From Rhizobium skierniewicense (GTDB lineage Bacteria; Pseudomonadota; Alphaproteobacteria; Rhizobiales; Rhizobiaceae), in assembly GCF_014196515.1 (NCBI RefSeq), contig NZ_JACIDV010000006.1, forward strand, positions 62,001 to 126,000: DNA of 64,000 nucleotides. The letters are read 5' to 3'. Of the stretch, positions 9,332 through 19,683 are shown piece after piece; the first letter of the stretch is position 1; each line of letters opens with the position of its first letter. A program made the position numbers and the translations under genes. The notes under the pieces were generated by a model. It was not told where the DNA came from and searched no databases. It saw only the letters and a list, made by a program, of their open reading frames with translations.

Positions 9332-9604
9332 TAGAGCGTTTCCTTGTTAAATGGAAACAGTTCTGTTGGTTCAAACGGGATCGACTGCTTGTCCGGAGGG
9401 CGCGTGGCGTAGCCTTAGCATACGGCCAAGCCGTCCGGGCAGGCAGATGGCCCGTTTCAACCAACCCGGAGGGCCGGGCATATTTCCGCCAGGACAAAGG
9501 CGATCGGCTCGACCGTACCTCAGGGTATGCCGTTGCCCAATCGCCTTTGTCCTGACGAAAATCTGCTCCGGCAGAACGTTTCCATTTAACAAGGAAATGC
9601 TCTA
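9332..9604. repeat. Palindromic repeat element bounded by 27-bp inverted repeats
   Basis: The left end (9332-9358) and right end (9578-9604) are inverted copies of the same 27 bases, TAGAGC(G/A)TTTCC...TGGAAAC, differing at one position. Both ends are flanked by TA. The interior has two further palindromes: GTTGGTTCAAACGGG with CCCGTTTCAACCAAC (one mismatch), and AGGACAAAGGCGAT with its exact complement around 9493-9553. No coding sequence is evident. It resembles the intergenic mosaic or MITE-like elements of Rhizobiaceae (RIME/ABC class), but I cannot assign the family without a search. The right end overlaps the 3' end of fdhD. Confidence 0.8.
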
Positions 9605-10416
9605 AGGCCCTCTATCGTAATGCGATCGGGGCGCGTGAATATCTCAAGGTCCTCACCACGGACCAGCGCGACCAATGTTATCCCCGCCTTCTCGGCGGTT
9701 TCGATGGCAAGCGCTGTGGGCGCTGAGACCGCGGCCAGAATTGGACTTCCGAGGATCGCTGCCTTCTGTACCATTTCTACCGAGAGGCGGCTGGTGACGA
9801 CAATTGCACCTGCAGCACCCGGCGTCCCGCTGCGAAGCACGGCCCCCGCAAGCTTGTCCAGCGCGTTGTGCCGCCCGACATCCTCGCGCGCCGTGATCAG
9901 ACCGGTTGCAGGATTGAAAAATCCGGCGCCATGCACGCCTCTGGTCTGACGAAAAAGAGGTTGCGCCTGATGAAGTGCATCCATCGCAACAACAAGATCA
10001 TCGGCGTTCAGAGCAAGCTGTGTCATCGAAACGTCGGGAACAGGCCGCACAGCCTGTTCTATGGATTCGATGCCACACAGACCGCAACCCACAGGTCCGG
10101 CCATATGACGCCTGCGAAGACGTAACGCATCTGCCTGCTCATCAAGCAGCGTAACCTGCACATCAAACCCCTGCTCCGTCGCCACGACCTCAACGGCCTC
10201 TATCTGCGAGGGTTCGAGGATGATGCCTTCCGTCAAGCTGAAACCAACAGCAAAATCCTCGAGATCGACGGGCGATGCCATCATGACTGCATGGGTTGAG
10301 CCACCATAAGAAAAAGCGACCGGAACCTCTTCGGGGACATCGCGGTGGCCGACTGACACAAGCCCGTCGCGCCGGGAAATACGCTTGACCGTCCGAAATG
10401 CTTGCGTCGTCGACAT
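9586..10416 (-). CDS. fdhD: Formate dehydrogenase accessory sulfurtransferase FdhD
   Basis: FdhD transfers sulfur from a cysteine desulfurase to the molybdenum/tungsten cofactor of formate dehydrogenase. The 276-residue protein has the conserved CGLC pair (Cys111, Cys114) in GPVGCGLCGIES, the N-terminal substrate strand VPVAFSYGGSTHAVMM, the EDFAVGFSLTEGII motif, the central REDVGRHNALDKLAG motif and SRLSVEMVQKAA. ATG 10416 follows TTGAGGTT. The family core ends at EIFTRPDRI. The last residues (RAFPC) and the stop codon are encoded by the right end of the palindromic repeat element, so the natural 3' end seems to have been replaced. No formate dehydrogenase structural gene is in the window. 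Confidence 0.93.
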   Translation of the reverse strand: MSTTQAFRTVKRISRRDGLVSVGHRDVPEEVPVAFSYGGSTHAVMMASPVDLEDFAVGFSLTEGIILEPSQIEAVEVVATEQGFDVQVTLLDEQADALRLRRRHMAGPVGCGLCGIESIEQAVRPVPDVSMTQLALNADDLVVAMDALHQAQPLFRQTRGVHGAGFFNPATGLITAREDVGRHNALDKLAGAVLRSGTPGAAGAIVVTSRLSVEMVQKAAILGSPILAAVSAPTALAIETAEKAGITLVALVRGEDLEIFTRPDRITIEGLRAFPC

Positions 10417-10459
10417 GATATAACCTCAACAGATTGGGAGACCAACCAGACGATCTACC

Positions 10460-10492
10460 TAGAGCGTTTCCTTGTTAAATGGAAACGTTCTA
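10460..10492. repeat. Solo copy of the palindromic repeat unit, upstream of fdhD
   Basis: Bases 10460-10486 are identical over 27 positions to the left end of the element at 9332. The full unit forms a hairpin: AGAGCGTTTCC, loop TTGTTAAAT, GGAAACGTTCT, with TA at both edges. It lies between the atp operon terminator and the fdhD start, so fdhD is bracketed by copies of this repeat. Confidence 0.85.
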
Positions 10493-10505
10493 AACCCCAA
10501 AATAC

Positions 10506-10529
10506 AAAAAGCGGCCGATGAGGCCGCTT
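10506..10529 (-). terminator. Rho-independent terminator of the atp operon
   Basis: On the minus strand AAGCGGCC, loop TCATC, GGCCGCTT is followed by TTTGTATT. It lies about 50 bases after the atpC stop. Confidence 0.85.
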
Positions 10530-10578
10530 CAAGTGTCCACTTTGTGGGCAGTCATTCTTACGAACCCGCCCGGTGCTT

Positions 10579-10989
10579 TCAAGCAGCGACGAGAACCTCA
10601 TGCAGGTTCGTCAATTCGTAAAGATGCCTTTCGAGCTTGGTCCGGTGCTCGTGGTGATGATTGCCTTCCTCGATTTCCGAACGTGCCGCATCGATACGCT
10701 TTTGCAAATCATCAGAGCTGATGTCGTCCGCAGATGTCGCCGACTCTGCAAGCAAGGTGCAGCCGCTTTGAACGATATCCGCGAAACCACCAAAAACAAC
10801 ATATTTATGCGTTTCGCCGGATGCGAACTTCGCCGTGACCAGACCAGGCTTGATCGTGGTCATGACGGGCGCATGGTTTGGCAGAATCGTCATCTCCCCG
10901 AGCGTAGCCGGAATGACGACTTCAGTGACCGTCTCGGAAACAAGCAGGCGCTCCGGAGAAACAAGTTCGAATTTGAAACTGTCGGCCAT
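10579..10989 (-). CDS. atpC: ATP synthase F1 epsilon subunit
   Basis: Epsilon subunit of the F1 rotor stalk, 136 residues. The N-terminal beta-sandwich is clear (FKFELVSPERLLVSE, VVIPATLGEMTILPNHAPVMTTIKPG). The C-terminal helical hairpin is short and ends in LTNLHEVLVAA, as in other rhizobia. Last gene of atpHAGDC, separated from atpD by 71 bases that contain a GC-rich stem-loop. Confidence 0.96.
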   Translation of the reverse strand: MADSFKFELVSPERLLVSETVTEVVIPATLGEMTILPNHAPVMTTIKPGLVTAKFASGETHKYVVFGGFADIVQSGCTLLAESATSADDISSDDLQKRIDAARSEIEEGNHHHEHRTKLERHLYELTNLHEVLVAA

Positions 10990-11025
10990 GGCTATTCACT
11001 TCTTTTTCGTTGCGCGACGGACAAA

Positions 11026-11048
11026 GGCGCGTGCAAGAGACACGCGCC
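11026..11048 (-). other. Stem-loop between atpD and atpC
   Basis: GGCGCGTG-TCTCTTG-CACGCGCC on the minus strand is a perfect 8-bp stem with a 7-base loop followed by TTTG. It could act as a weak terminator or as an mRNA-processing or stability element that sets epsilon levels relative to beta. Function is inferred from position only. Confidence 0.6.
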
Positions 11049-11060
11049 CTCTTTTCGATA

Positions 11061-12536
<1,476 letters not shown>

Positions 12537-12542
12537 TTAACC

Positions 12543-13421
12543 TCAGAGCGCTTCCGCGCCCGAAATGATTTCAATCAGTTCCTTGGTGATCTGAGCCTGA
12601 CGCTGACGGTTATAGGAAAGCGTCAGCTTGTTGATCATTTCACCGGCGTTGCGCGTGGCGTTGTCCATCGCGCTCATCTTGGCACCCATTTCGCCAGCCA
12701 CGTTTTCGAGCAAAGCCCGGAAAACCTGAACAGAAATGTTGCGCGGAATAAGGTCTTCCAGAATGGAAGCCGCATCCGGCTCGTATTCATAAATCGCCGT
12801 CGTTGCAGACTGCTCAACATCGACCGCAGGGGCGGCAGCAGGAATAAGCTGCAGACCTGTCGGAATTTGGCTGATGACCGACTTGAACTCGGAGTAGATC
12901 AGCGTGCAGACATCGAACTCACCGGCGTTGAAACGCGCGATGATCTTCTTTGCGATACCGTCGGCGTTCTCGAAACCCACCCGCTTCACGTCACGCAGTT
13001 CAATGCGTTCGATGATGTTGGACGAGAACTCACGACGCAGACTATCATAGCCTTTTTTGCCGACAGTCATGATCTTGACCGTCTTGCCTTCTGCGATCAG
13101 CCTGCGGGCACGATCACGAGCAAAACGGGAAATCTGTGCATTGAAACCACCGCAAAGGCCACGATCAGCCGTGCAGACGACGAGCAGATGCACGTCGTCC
13201 TTGCCGGTACCGGTCATCAGAAGCGGAGCAACGTCTGCCTCGACCGCCTGGGCGATATTTGCAAGAACGGCGCCCATGCGCTGCGAGTAAGGCCGGGCGG
13301 CCTCCGCAGCTTCCTGGGCGCGCCGAAGCTTCGCCGCGGCGACCATTTTCATCGCCTTGGTAATCTTCTGCGTCGCCTTTACGGAGGCAATGCGGTTTTT
13401 CAGATCCTTTAGTGAAGGCAT
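12543..13421 (-). CDS. atpG: ATP synthase F1 gamma subunit
   Basis: Central rotor shaft, 292 residues. The N-terminal helix [26 protein letters not shown] and the C-terminal helix ([29 protein letters not shown]) that form the coiled-coil shaft are both intact. The Rossmann-like middle has the GLCGGFN motif. Located between atpA and atpD. Confidence 0.97.
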   Translation of the reverse strand: MPSLKDLKNRIASVKATQKITKAMKMVAAAKLRRAQEAAEAARPYSQRMGAVLANIAQAVEADVAPLLMTGTGKDDVHLLVVCTADRGLCGGFNAQISRFARDRARRLIAEGKTVKIMTVGKKGYDSLRREFSSNIIERIELRDVKRVGFENADGIAKKIIARFNAGEFDVCTLIYSEFKSVISQIPTGLQLIPAAAPAVDVEQSATTAIYEYEPDAASILEDLIPRNISVQVFRALLENVAGEMGAKMSAMDNATRNAGEMINKLTLSYNRQRQAQITKELIEIISGAEAL

Positions 13422-13449
13422 CCGTTATCCGTCCCAGTCACGAGGCTAA

Positions 13450-14979
13450 TCAGGAGAAAGACTTGGCGAAGTTCTCAAGGGCAGTCTTCAACTTTCCCTT
13501 GGTGTCGTCGCTAACAGCCTTTTCCGTGCGGATGGTGTCGAGAATGGCCTTGCCTTCCGAGCGGAGGTAAGAAAGCAGACCCTGCTCGAACTTGCCGATA
13601 TCTGCAACAGCGACCTTATCCAGGTAACCGTTCACACCAGCGAAGATCACTGCAACCTGTTCTTCCGTCTTGAGTGGAGAGAACTGCGGCTGCTTGAGCA
13701 ATTCGGTCAGACGTGCACCACGGTTCAGCAGGCGCTGCGTAGAAGCATCGAGGTCGGAACCAAACTGAGCAAACGCTGCCATTTCACGATACTGGGCAAG
13801 CTCACCCTTGATCGAACCGGCAACCTGCTTCATGGCCTTGATCTGAGCGGCAGAACCAACGCGCGAGACCGACAGACCAACGTTAACAGCCGGACGGATA
13901 CCCTGATAGAACAGGTCTGTCTCGAGGAAGATCTGGCCGTCTGTGATCGAGATCACATTGGTCGGAATGAACGCCGAAACGTCGTTACCCTGCGTTTCGA
14001 TGACAGGCAGAGCCGTCAGCGAACCGTTCCCAGCATCGTCGCCCATCTTGGCGGCGCGCTCGAGAAGACGCGAGTGCAGATAGAAGACGTCGCCAGGATA
14101 AGCTTCGCGGCCTGGAGGACGGCGCAGAAGAAGCGACATCTGACGGTAGGCAACGGCCTGCTTGGAAAGGTCATCGTAACCGATCAGCGCATGCATGCCG
14201 TTATCGCGGAAGTATTCGCCCATGGCGCAACCGGCAAACGGTGCCAGATACTGCATTGGAGCAGGATCGGAAGCCGTTGCAGCAACGATGATGGAGTACT
14301 GCAGAGCGCCACGCTCTTCCAGAACCTTCACGAACTGGGCAACCGTCGAACGCTTCTGGCCGATAGCGACGTAGACGCAATACAGCTTTTCGCTGTCTGG
14401 GCCACTGTCATGAATAGCCTTCTGGTTCAGGATCGTATCGAGAATGATCGCGGTCTTGCCTGTCTGGCGGTCACCGATAACAAGCTCGCGCTGGCCACGA
14501 CCAACCGGGATCAGGGCATCGATGGCCTTGAGGCCTGTCGACATAGGCTCGTGAACGGACTTGCGTGGAATGATACCGGGAGCCTTGACGTCAACACGTG
14601 AACGACGCGTTGCGCTGATCGGGCCCTTGCCGTCGATCGGATTGCCGAGAGCATCGACCACGCGGCCGAGAAGCTCTGGACCAACAGGAACGTCAACGAT
14701 AGCGCCGGTCCGCTTGACGGTGTCGCCTTCCTTGATGTCACGGTCAGAACCGAAAATAACAACGCCGACGTTGTCGTTTTCAAGGTTGAGCGCCATGCCG
14801 CGAATGCCGCCTGGGAACTCGACCATTTCACCGGCCTGAACATTGTCGAGGCCGTAAACGCGGGCAATACCATCACCGACGGAAAGCACCTGGCCGACTT
14901 CCGAGACTTCCGCCTCGTTGCCGAAATTTTTGATCTGGTCTTTTAGAATTGCGGAAATTTCCGCGGCGCGGATATCCAT
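13450..14979 (-). CDS. atpA: ATP synthase F1 alpha subunit
   Basis: Regulatory nucleotide-binding alpha subunit, 509 residues. Walker A is GDRQTGKT at 169-176. The arginine finger region [15 protein letters not shown] and the family signature [14 protein letters not shown] are present. The N-terminus [16 protein letters not shown] contacts the delta subunit. Its ATG shares the last base of the atpH stop, consistent with coupled translation. Confidence 0.98.
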   Translation of the reverse strand: MDIRAAEISAILKDQIKNFGNEAEVSEVGQVLSVGDGIARVYGLDNVQAGEMVEFPGGIRGMALNLENDNVGVVIFGSDRDIKEGDTVKRTGAIVDVPVGPELLGRVVDALGNPIDGKGPISATRRSRVDVKAPGIIPRKSVHEPMSTGLKAIDALIPVGRGQRELVIGDRQTGKTAIILDTILNQKAIHDSGPDSEKLYCVYVAIGQKRSTVAQFVKVLEERGALQYSIIVAATASDPAPMQYLAPFAGCAMGEYFRDNGMHALIGYDDLSKQAVAYRQMSLLLRRPPGREAYPGDVFYLHSRLLERAAKMGDDAGNGSLTALPVIETQGNDVSAFIPTNVISITDGQIFLETDLFYQGIRPAVNVGLSVSRVGSAAQIKAMKQVAGSIKGELAQYREMAAFAQFGSDLDASTQRLLNRGARLTELLKQPQFSPLKTEEQVAVIFAGVNGYLDKVAVADIGKFEQGLLSYLRSEGKAILDTIRTEKAVSDDTKGKLKTALENFAKSFS

Positions 14980-15545
14980 CAGCCAACCTCTTTCAGTGCA
15001 AGCTTAAGGGTGGAAAGTTTGGTGCGAAGAGACGTATCTGTCTGGCGCGAGCCAACCTTGACGATGAGGCCGCCAAGAATGGATGGATCGATGGTCAGAG
15101 CGACCTTCACATCCTTACCAGTAACGCTCTTCAGCGCCGCTTTCAGTTCAGTTTCCTGCGCTTCATCCAGCGCATGGGCCGAGGTAACCTCGGCGGTAAT
15201 CTCACCGCGATGAGCGGCAACGAATTCACGATAGGCAACGACCATCCCAGGAACCGCGAACAAACGACGATTGCTGGCAACAACCTTGAGGAAGTTTGCA
15301 GTCAATCCAGTGATGCCCGCCTTTTCCGCAATGGCGGAAATAGCGCTTGACTGTTCTTTCGCCGAGAAGACCGGGCTCGCAACCAGACGCTTCAGATCTG
15401 CGCTTTCGTTAAGCAAGCCCTGAAACTTGTCGAGGTCGGCACCAACCGCGTCAACGACACCCGCTTCCAAGGCAAGCTCGAAAAGCGACAACGCGTACCT
15501 TTCCGCTACACCGGATGTTCCATGGGAGGTATCTGCCACGGGCAC
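14979..15545 (-). CDS. atpH: ATP synthase F1 delta subunit
   Basis: Peripheral-stalk delta (OSCP-type) subunit of 188 residues that joins F1 to the b subunits. The N-terminal helical bundle begins at [18 protein letters not shown], and the C-terminal part has the family stretch [25 protein letters not shown]. The start is a GTG at 15545 with AGCAGGGA 6 bases upstream; no in-frame ATG is suitably placed. First gene of the operon. The F0 genes (atpI, B, E, F) are absent here, as is usual in alphaproteobacteria, where they form a separate locus. Confidence 0.95.
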   Translation of the reverse strand: MPVADTSHGTSGVAERYALSLFELALEAGVVDAVGADLDKFQGLLNESADLKRLVASPVFSAKEQSSAISAIAEKAGITGLTANFLKVVASNRRLFAVPGMVVAYREFVAAHRGEITAEVTSAHALDEAQETELKAALKSVTGKDVKVALTIDPSILGGLIVKVGSRQTDTSLRTKLSTLKLALKEVG

Positions 15546-15668
15546 TTTTTCCCTGCTAATCGTTCAAGAAGACCGGGCCGCCTGTTAAGCTTTCCAAATT
15601 CTTGAAATCGTTTCAATTTCCCCGAATAAGGCCGGAATTCCCCCCTGCCTTATCTCGATTTCGCGGTC

Positions 15669-15697
15669 CGTCTACCATAGGACGCCGGGACTCGCAA
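15669..15697 (-). promoter_or_regulatory. Possible sigma70-type promoter of the atp operon
   Basis: On the minus strand TTGCGA is separated by 17 bases from TAGACG, about 125 bases upstream of the atpH start. The -35 is reasonable but the -10 match is poor. A short palindrome TTGAAA-TCG-TTTCAA (15602-15616) lies between it and the gene. The interval 15546-15804 holds no gene I can support. Confidence 0.25.
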
Positions 15698-15804
15698 CAC
15701 GCGTAGTAACGGAAACTGTCTTTTGGGCAAGAGGGATAGCGTTAAATTTTCCGACATCAGCCCAGAAACAGGATGAGGAAAGAGCGATCTTCCTTGATCG
15801 GTTC

Positions 15805-16191
15805 TCAAACCCACCCAAAAACATACATAAGCGGTAATATCGCAAGCGCCGAATGCACAACCAGAAGTAAGCAATTTCGCACAGTTGCGCCTCCATCGGA
15901 CAGGATAGAGAGCACAGCACCGAAGACAGCTATCGCGAAAGATATCCCGAACGCCAGGTAGACCATTGGCTGCGCCAAAAGCAAAGCGCTTGCACCAAAG
16001 CCCAGATAGAAACCCGCAAGCGAAGAGCGCAACAGCACGAGACCGTCACGGCGCTCGGTCAGATGTTGCAGGCCGAATAGCCGGAACGTCACCCCCGGTG
16101 CAAACATGATGACGAGGCCGATGATCGCCGATACGGCGGCGGCCGAGAAAGCCAGTTGTTCGCCAAATTCTGTCGGAAAATAAAATTCCAT
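15805..16191 (-). CDS. Small four-helix membrane protein, DUF4345-like
   Basis: A 128-residue protein made almost entirely of four hydrophobic helices (about 14-36, 56-73, 78-96 and 105-126). The pattern, with an Arg-rich loop after helix 1 (LTERRDGLVLLRSSLAGFYLG) followed by small-residue-rich helices, fits the DUF4345 family of uncharacterised membrane proteins. ATG 16191 has GGGGACATCC upstream. It stands alone between the atp operon and priA, on the same strand as both. No function can be assigned. Confidence 0.6.
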   Translation of the reverse strand: MEFYFPTEFGEQLAFSAAAVSAIIGLVIMFAPGVTFRLFGLQHLTERRDGLVLLRSSLAGFYLGFGASALLLAQPMVYLAFGISFAIAVFGAVLSILSDGGATVRNCLLLVVHSALAILPLMYVFGWV

Positions 16192-16257
16192 AGGATGTCC
16201 CCAAATCAGTGTTCCCCTGCCGCCTTATGGCATGGTCGCGGGATCATCGAAAGAAGG

Positions 16258-18489
16258 TCAGAGAAAACTTTGTGGATCGATATCGACCTGTACATGGATC
16301 GAACCGCGCTCCTTGGGACCGCTGCCCAACATCGCACGCATGAAGGATTGCATGTCCGAATTTCGTTTTCCATGCACGAGCAGGCGGAACCGGTAACGCC
16401 CACGGATCAGGGCCAACGGCGCTTCTGCGGGGCCCAGCAGCATGATGCCGGACGCTGGAGGCGCTGACGCCCGCAAACCCCGGGCATGCGTTTCTGCCTC
16501 GCCACGCGTATCGGCAGAGATGATGATGGACGCCAGCCGTCCGAAGGGTGGCAGCAGGGCTTTTTCCCGCTCGATCACTTCCCGCTCGTAAAAGGCTGCA
16601 GCGTCGCCGGAGACGATGGCCTGCATGACCGGGTGCTGCGGTTGGTAGGTCTGCAACAAGCCATGACTTTTGAGGCCTGTACGACCGGCGCGGCCCGTCA
16701 CCTGTGACAAAAGCTGGAACGTGCGCTCCGCTGCGCGGGGGTCGCCATTGGCAAGACCGATATCCGCATCCACGATGCCAACGAGCGTCATGAGCGGGAA
16801 GTTATGCCCCTTGGCCACCAGTTGGGTGCCGATGACGATGTCCGCCTCGCCTTTGACGATGGCCTCCAGCTCCAGCCGCAACCGCTTGACGCCCATCAGG
16901 TCTGAAGACAGCACGATGGTGCGCGCCTCGGGGAAGTGTTTCTCCACCTCCTCGGCAATGCGCTCCACACCGGGGCCGCAAGCGGCCAGGTGATCGAAGG
17001 TGCCGCATTCGGGGCAATGATCCGGCGTCGGTTGATTATGGCCGCACTGGTGACACTGCAATTGGCTGCGGAACCGATGTTCGACAAGCCAGCTCGAACA
17101 TTGCGGGCACTGGAAACGATGCCCGCAGACTCTGCAAAGCGTCAGCGGTGCATAACCACGCCTGTTCAGAAACAGCAGCGATTGCTCACCCTTCTCCATG
17201 GTTTTGGCGATGCCCCGCAACAGCACCGGCGACAGGAATCCACCTCTTTCCGGGGGATGACGACGCATGTCGACCAGATGCAGGTCCGGCATGGCTGCGT
17301 TGCCAAAGCGCGTGTGCAGATGAATGGTGTTGTAACGACCGGAGGTGCCGTTGACCTGACTTTCGACAGATGGTGTCGCAGACACGAGTACCACCGGAAA
17401 GTCGGCGATCCGCGCCCGCACCACCGCCATGTCACGCGCATTATAGTAGACGCGATCTTCCTGCTTGTAGGCCGGGTCATGCTCCTCATCGACGATGATG
17501 AGACCAAGATTGTCGAAGGGCAGGAAGAGCGCTGAACGTGCTCCGGCGACCACCCGCACCTCGCCCGTCACAGTCTGCCGCCAAACCTTCTCACGCATGC
17601 GCGGCGAAAGATCGGAATGCCACTCGGCAGGCTTGGCGCCGAAGCGGTCTTGAAAGCGCTCAAGAAACGAGGCTGTCAGCGCGATTTCCGGCAGCAGGAT
17701 CAAAACCTGTTTGCCCTGTCGCAGCGTCTCGGCCACCGCCTCGAAATAGACCTCGGTCTTGCCGGAGCCCGTCACGCCGTCGATCAACGAAACGGCAAAT
17801 CCACCATTTTTGACATCCTCCAGAATTTCAGAGGCTGCCTGCTTTTGCGGGCCTTCGAGACGGGCCTCGGTATAATCCGGGTCCGGCTCTGCCACGACGG
17901 AGGGCGCTGGCAGGAATATGGTTTCGAAAATGCCCTGCTTGGCAAGACCGTCGATGACGCTAGCAGACACACCGGCCGCGTTGGCAAGGCCGCTTTTGGT
18001 CCAGGCCTGCCCCTCTGCGGCAAGTTCCAGCACCCGCTCACGCGCTGGCGTCAATCGTTCCGGCCGCGCATCCGTCAGCCGCAAACCTTCGATCATCGGT
18101 TCGGGATCGAACGCTGCTGGCGCCCGCAATGCCATACGCGCCACCAGGCCGGGCGGTGACAGCGTGTAGGCCGCAACCCAATCGATGAAGCGGCGCATTT
18201 CCTCGCGCATCGACGGGCAATCGAATGTTTTCGTAATCGGACGAAGTTTCTTTGGATCGACGGTCGTACCGTCGCTTTTATCCCAGACCACGCCAATGAC
18301 CTGTCGCGGGCCCAGGGGCACCTGCACCACCGAACCCGGCTCGACCACCATATCTGCCGGAACCGCATAGCTATATGGCCCCGGCGCCGGCAAGGGCACC
18401 AGAACGGGTACGGCCGAAACAGGGTCGGACGAAGCGGGCTTGCGCTGATCAAACAACGCCCCGAACAGATCGGTCGAATCTTTTGCCAT
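16258..18489 (-). CDS. priA: Primosomal replication restart helicase PriA
   Basis: A 743-residue superfamily 2 DNA helicase that reloads the replisome at stalled forks. The N-terminal DNA-binding domain starts at VPVLVPLPAPGPYSY. Walker A is GVTGSGKT (238-245), the DEAH-type box is IIVDEEHD, and motif III is VSATPS. Two zinc-binding cysteine groups follow: CRVCGHRFQCPQCSSWL and CHQCGHNQPTPDHCPECG. Motif VI is QVTGRAGR. All key residues are intact. Divergent from xerC, with 90-135 bases between them. Confidence 0.96.
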   Translation of the reverse strand: MAKDSTDLFGALFDQRKPASSDPVSAVPVLVPLPAPGPYSYAVPADMVVEPGSVVQVPLGPRQVIGVVWDKSDGTTVDPKKLRPITKTFDCPSMREEMRRFIDWVAAYTLSPPGLVARMALRAPAAFDPEPMIEGLRLTDARPERLTPARERVLELAAEGQAWTKSGLANAAGVSASVIDGLAKQGIFETIFLPAPSVVAEPDPDYTEARLEGPQKQAASEILEDVKNGGFAVSLIDGVTGSGKTEVYFEAVAETLRQGKQVLILLPEIALTASFLERFQDRFGAKPAEWHSDLSPRMREKVWRQTVTGEVRVVAGARSALFLPFDNLGLIIVDEEHDPAYKQEDRVYYNARDMAVVRARIADFPVVLVSATPSVESQVNGTSGRYNTIHLHTRFGNAAMPDLHLVDMRRHPPERGGFLSPVLLRGIAKTMEKGEQSLLFLNRRGYAPLTLCRVCGHRFQCPQCSSWLVEHRFRSQLQCHQCGHNQPTPDHCPECGTFDHLAACGPGVERIAEEVEKHFPEARTIVLSSDLMGVKRLRLELEAIVKGEADIVIGTQLVAKGHNFPLMTLVGIVDADIGLANGDPRAAERTFQLLSQVTGRAGRTGLKSHGLLQTYQPQHPVMQAIVSGDAAAFYEREVIEREKALLPPFGRLASIIISADTRGEAETHARGLRASAPPASGIMLLGPAEAPLALIRGRYRFRLLVHGKRNSDMQSFMRAMLGSGPKERGSIHVQVDIDPQSFL

Positions 18490-18624
18490 GACGCTGGCGA
18501 CAATGCCCTCTGGAAACGGGAAAGGGAACCTTTAGCGGACAGCAGCCCGCAATGTCATCTGCATTTTAACCAAATACAGATGGCACATGTTTTAGGATCA
18601 CCCGGAAACAACAGGATAATCGCC

Positions 18625-19560
18625 TTGGATGACATTCTTATTTTTGCCGATCAGGAGCTTTTGAAGGAGCGTCAACTCTGGCTATCCTCGCTTGAAGGCG
18701 AGCGGCGGCTGGCTGACAACACGCTGGAAGCCTATGAGCGCGATACCAGACAATATCTCATGTTCATGACGGGTTACCTCGGCCATCCGACACGCATCAA
18801 GGATGTCAGCAATCTGCGTCCCGTCGATCTGAGAGCCTTTCTCGCCGCCCGTCGCAAGCAGGGCGATGGCGCCCGTTCGCTTGGTCGCCATCTTGCCGGT
18901 CTTCGCTCTTTTCTCCGTCATCTGGAGAAAAAAGGGTTGGTCAATGCCGCAGGTGCCACCGCGATGCGTTCACCGAAACAACCCAAATCGCTGCCCAAGC
19001 CGTTGACGGATCGCCAGGCGTTGAAAATCACCACCGCGGATGGCCAACTGTCCGACGAGCCGTGGATTGCCGCACGCAATTCCGCAGTCCTCGCGCTGCT
19101 TTACGGCTGCGGTCTGCGGATATCCGAAGCCCTCGATCTGACGGCGTCCGATTTGACTGCGGGAACCCGCAGCCTGCGGGTCACCGGCAAAGGCAACAAG
19201 ATGCGGATCGTCCCGCTCCTTCCAGTGGTTCTCGAAGCCGTCGACGCCTACCGCAAGCTTTGCCCCTATCATCTGGCACCAGATGAACCTCTGTTTCTCG
19301 GTGCACGCGGCGGCAAACTCCAGCCAGCCATCGTCCAGCGGGAGATGCAGAAATTAAGGGGCGCATTCGGCCTGCCGGAGAATGCCACACCCCACGCACT
19401 CCGCCACTCCTTCGCCACGCACCTGTTGGCAGGTGGCGGTGACCTTCGCACCATTCAGGAATTGCTGGGACATGCCAGCCTCTCGACAACACAAATCTAC
19501 ACAGGGGTCGATACAGCACGACTGCTGGAAATCTACGACAACGCCCATCCACGCGCGTGA
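18625..19560 (+). CDS. xerC: Tyrosine recombinase XerC
   Basis: Chromosome-dimer resolving recombinase acting at dif. The core-binding domain (SAM-like, DNTLEAYERDTRQYL) precedes the catalytic domain with the full RKHRH-Y set: Arg165 in GCGLRISE, Lys189 in TGKGNKM, His257/Arg260 in HALRHSF, His283 in GHASLS and nucleophile Tyr292 in TTQIYTGV. I prefer the TTG at 18625 (311 residues, AGGA 9 bases upstream). An ATG at 18580 is in frame and would add 15 residues but lacks a ribosome binding site. Its role as the chromosomal Xer protein, rather than a mobile-element integrase, is supported by conserved neighbourhood and the absence of mobile genes. Confidence 0.92.
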   Translation: MDDILIFADQELLKERQLWLSSLEGERRLADNTLEAYERDTRQYLMFMTGYLGHPTRIKDVSNLRPVDLRAFLAARRKQGDGARSLGRHLAGLRSFLRHLEKKGLVNAAGATAMRSPKQPKSLPKPLTDRQALKITTADGQLSDEPWIAARNSAVLALLYGCGLRISEALDLTASDLTAGTRSLRVTGKGNKMRIVPLLPVVLEAVDAYRKLCPYHLAPDEPLFLGARGGKLQPAIVQREMQKLRGAFGLPENATPHALRHSFATHLLAGGGDLRTIQELLGHASLSTTQIYTGVDTARLLEIYDNAHPRA

Positions 19561-19683
19561 CAACCTATGCTTTCGAGCGATGATTAAAAAGAACCAAGCC
19601 GTAACGATTTATTAACCACGAACGTTAACCGTCCATGCAAAACCCCGCTCTTATAAGCGATGGCATGAAACGGGGGTGATTCG

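Noticed and set aside
15650..15920. Short minus-strand frames of 74-82 codons between atpH and the DUF4345-like gene
   Set aside because: No ribosome binding site, no recognisable sequence, and they overlap the membrane protein gene.
19600..19632. Possible CtrA site (two TTAACC motifs) upstream of the TraB/GumN gene
   Set aside because: The two TTAA cores are separated by nine bases rather than the seven of the CtrA consensus.
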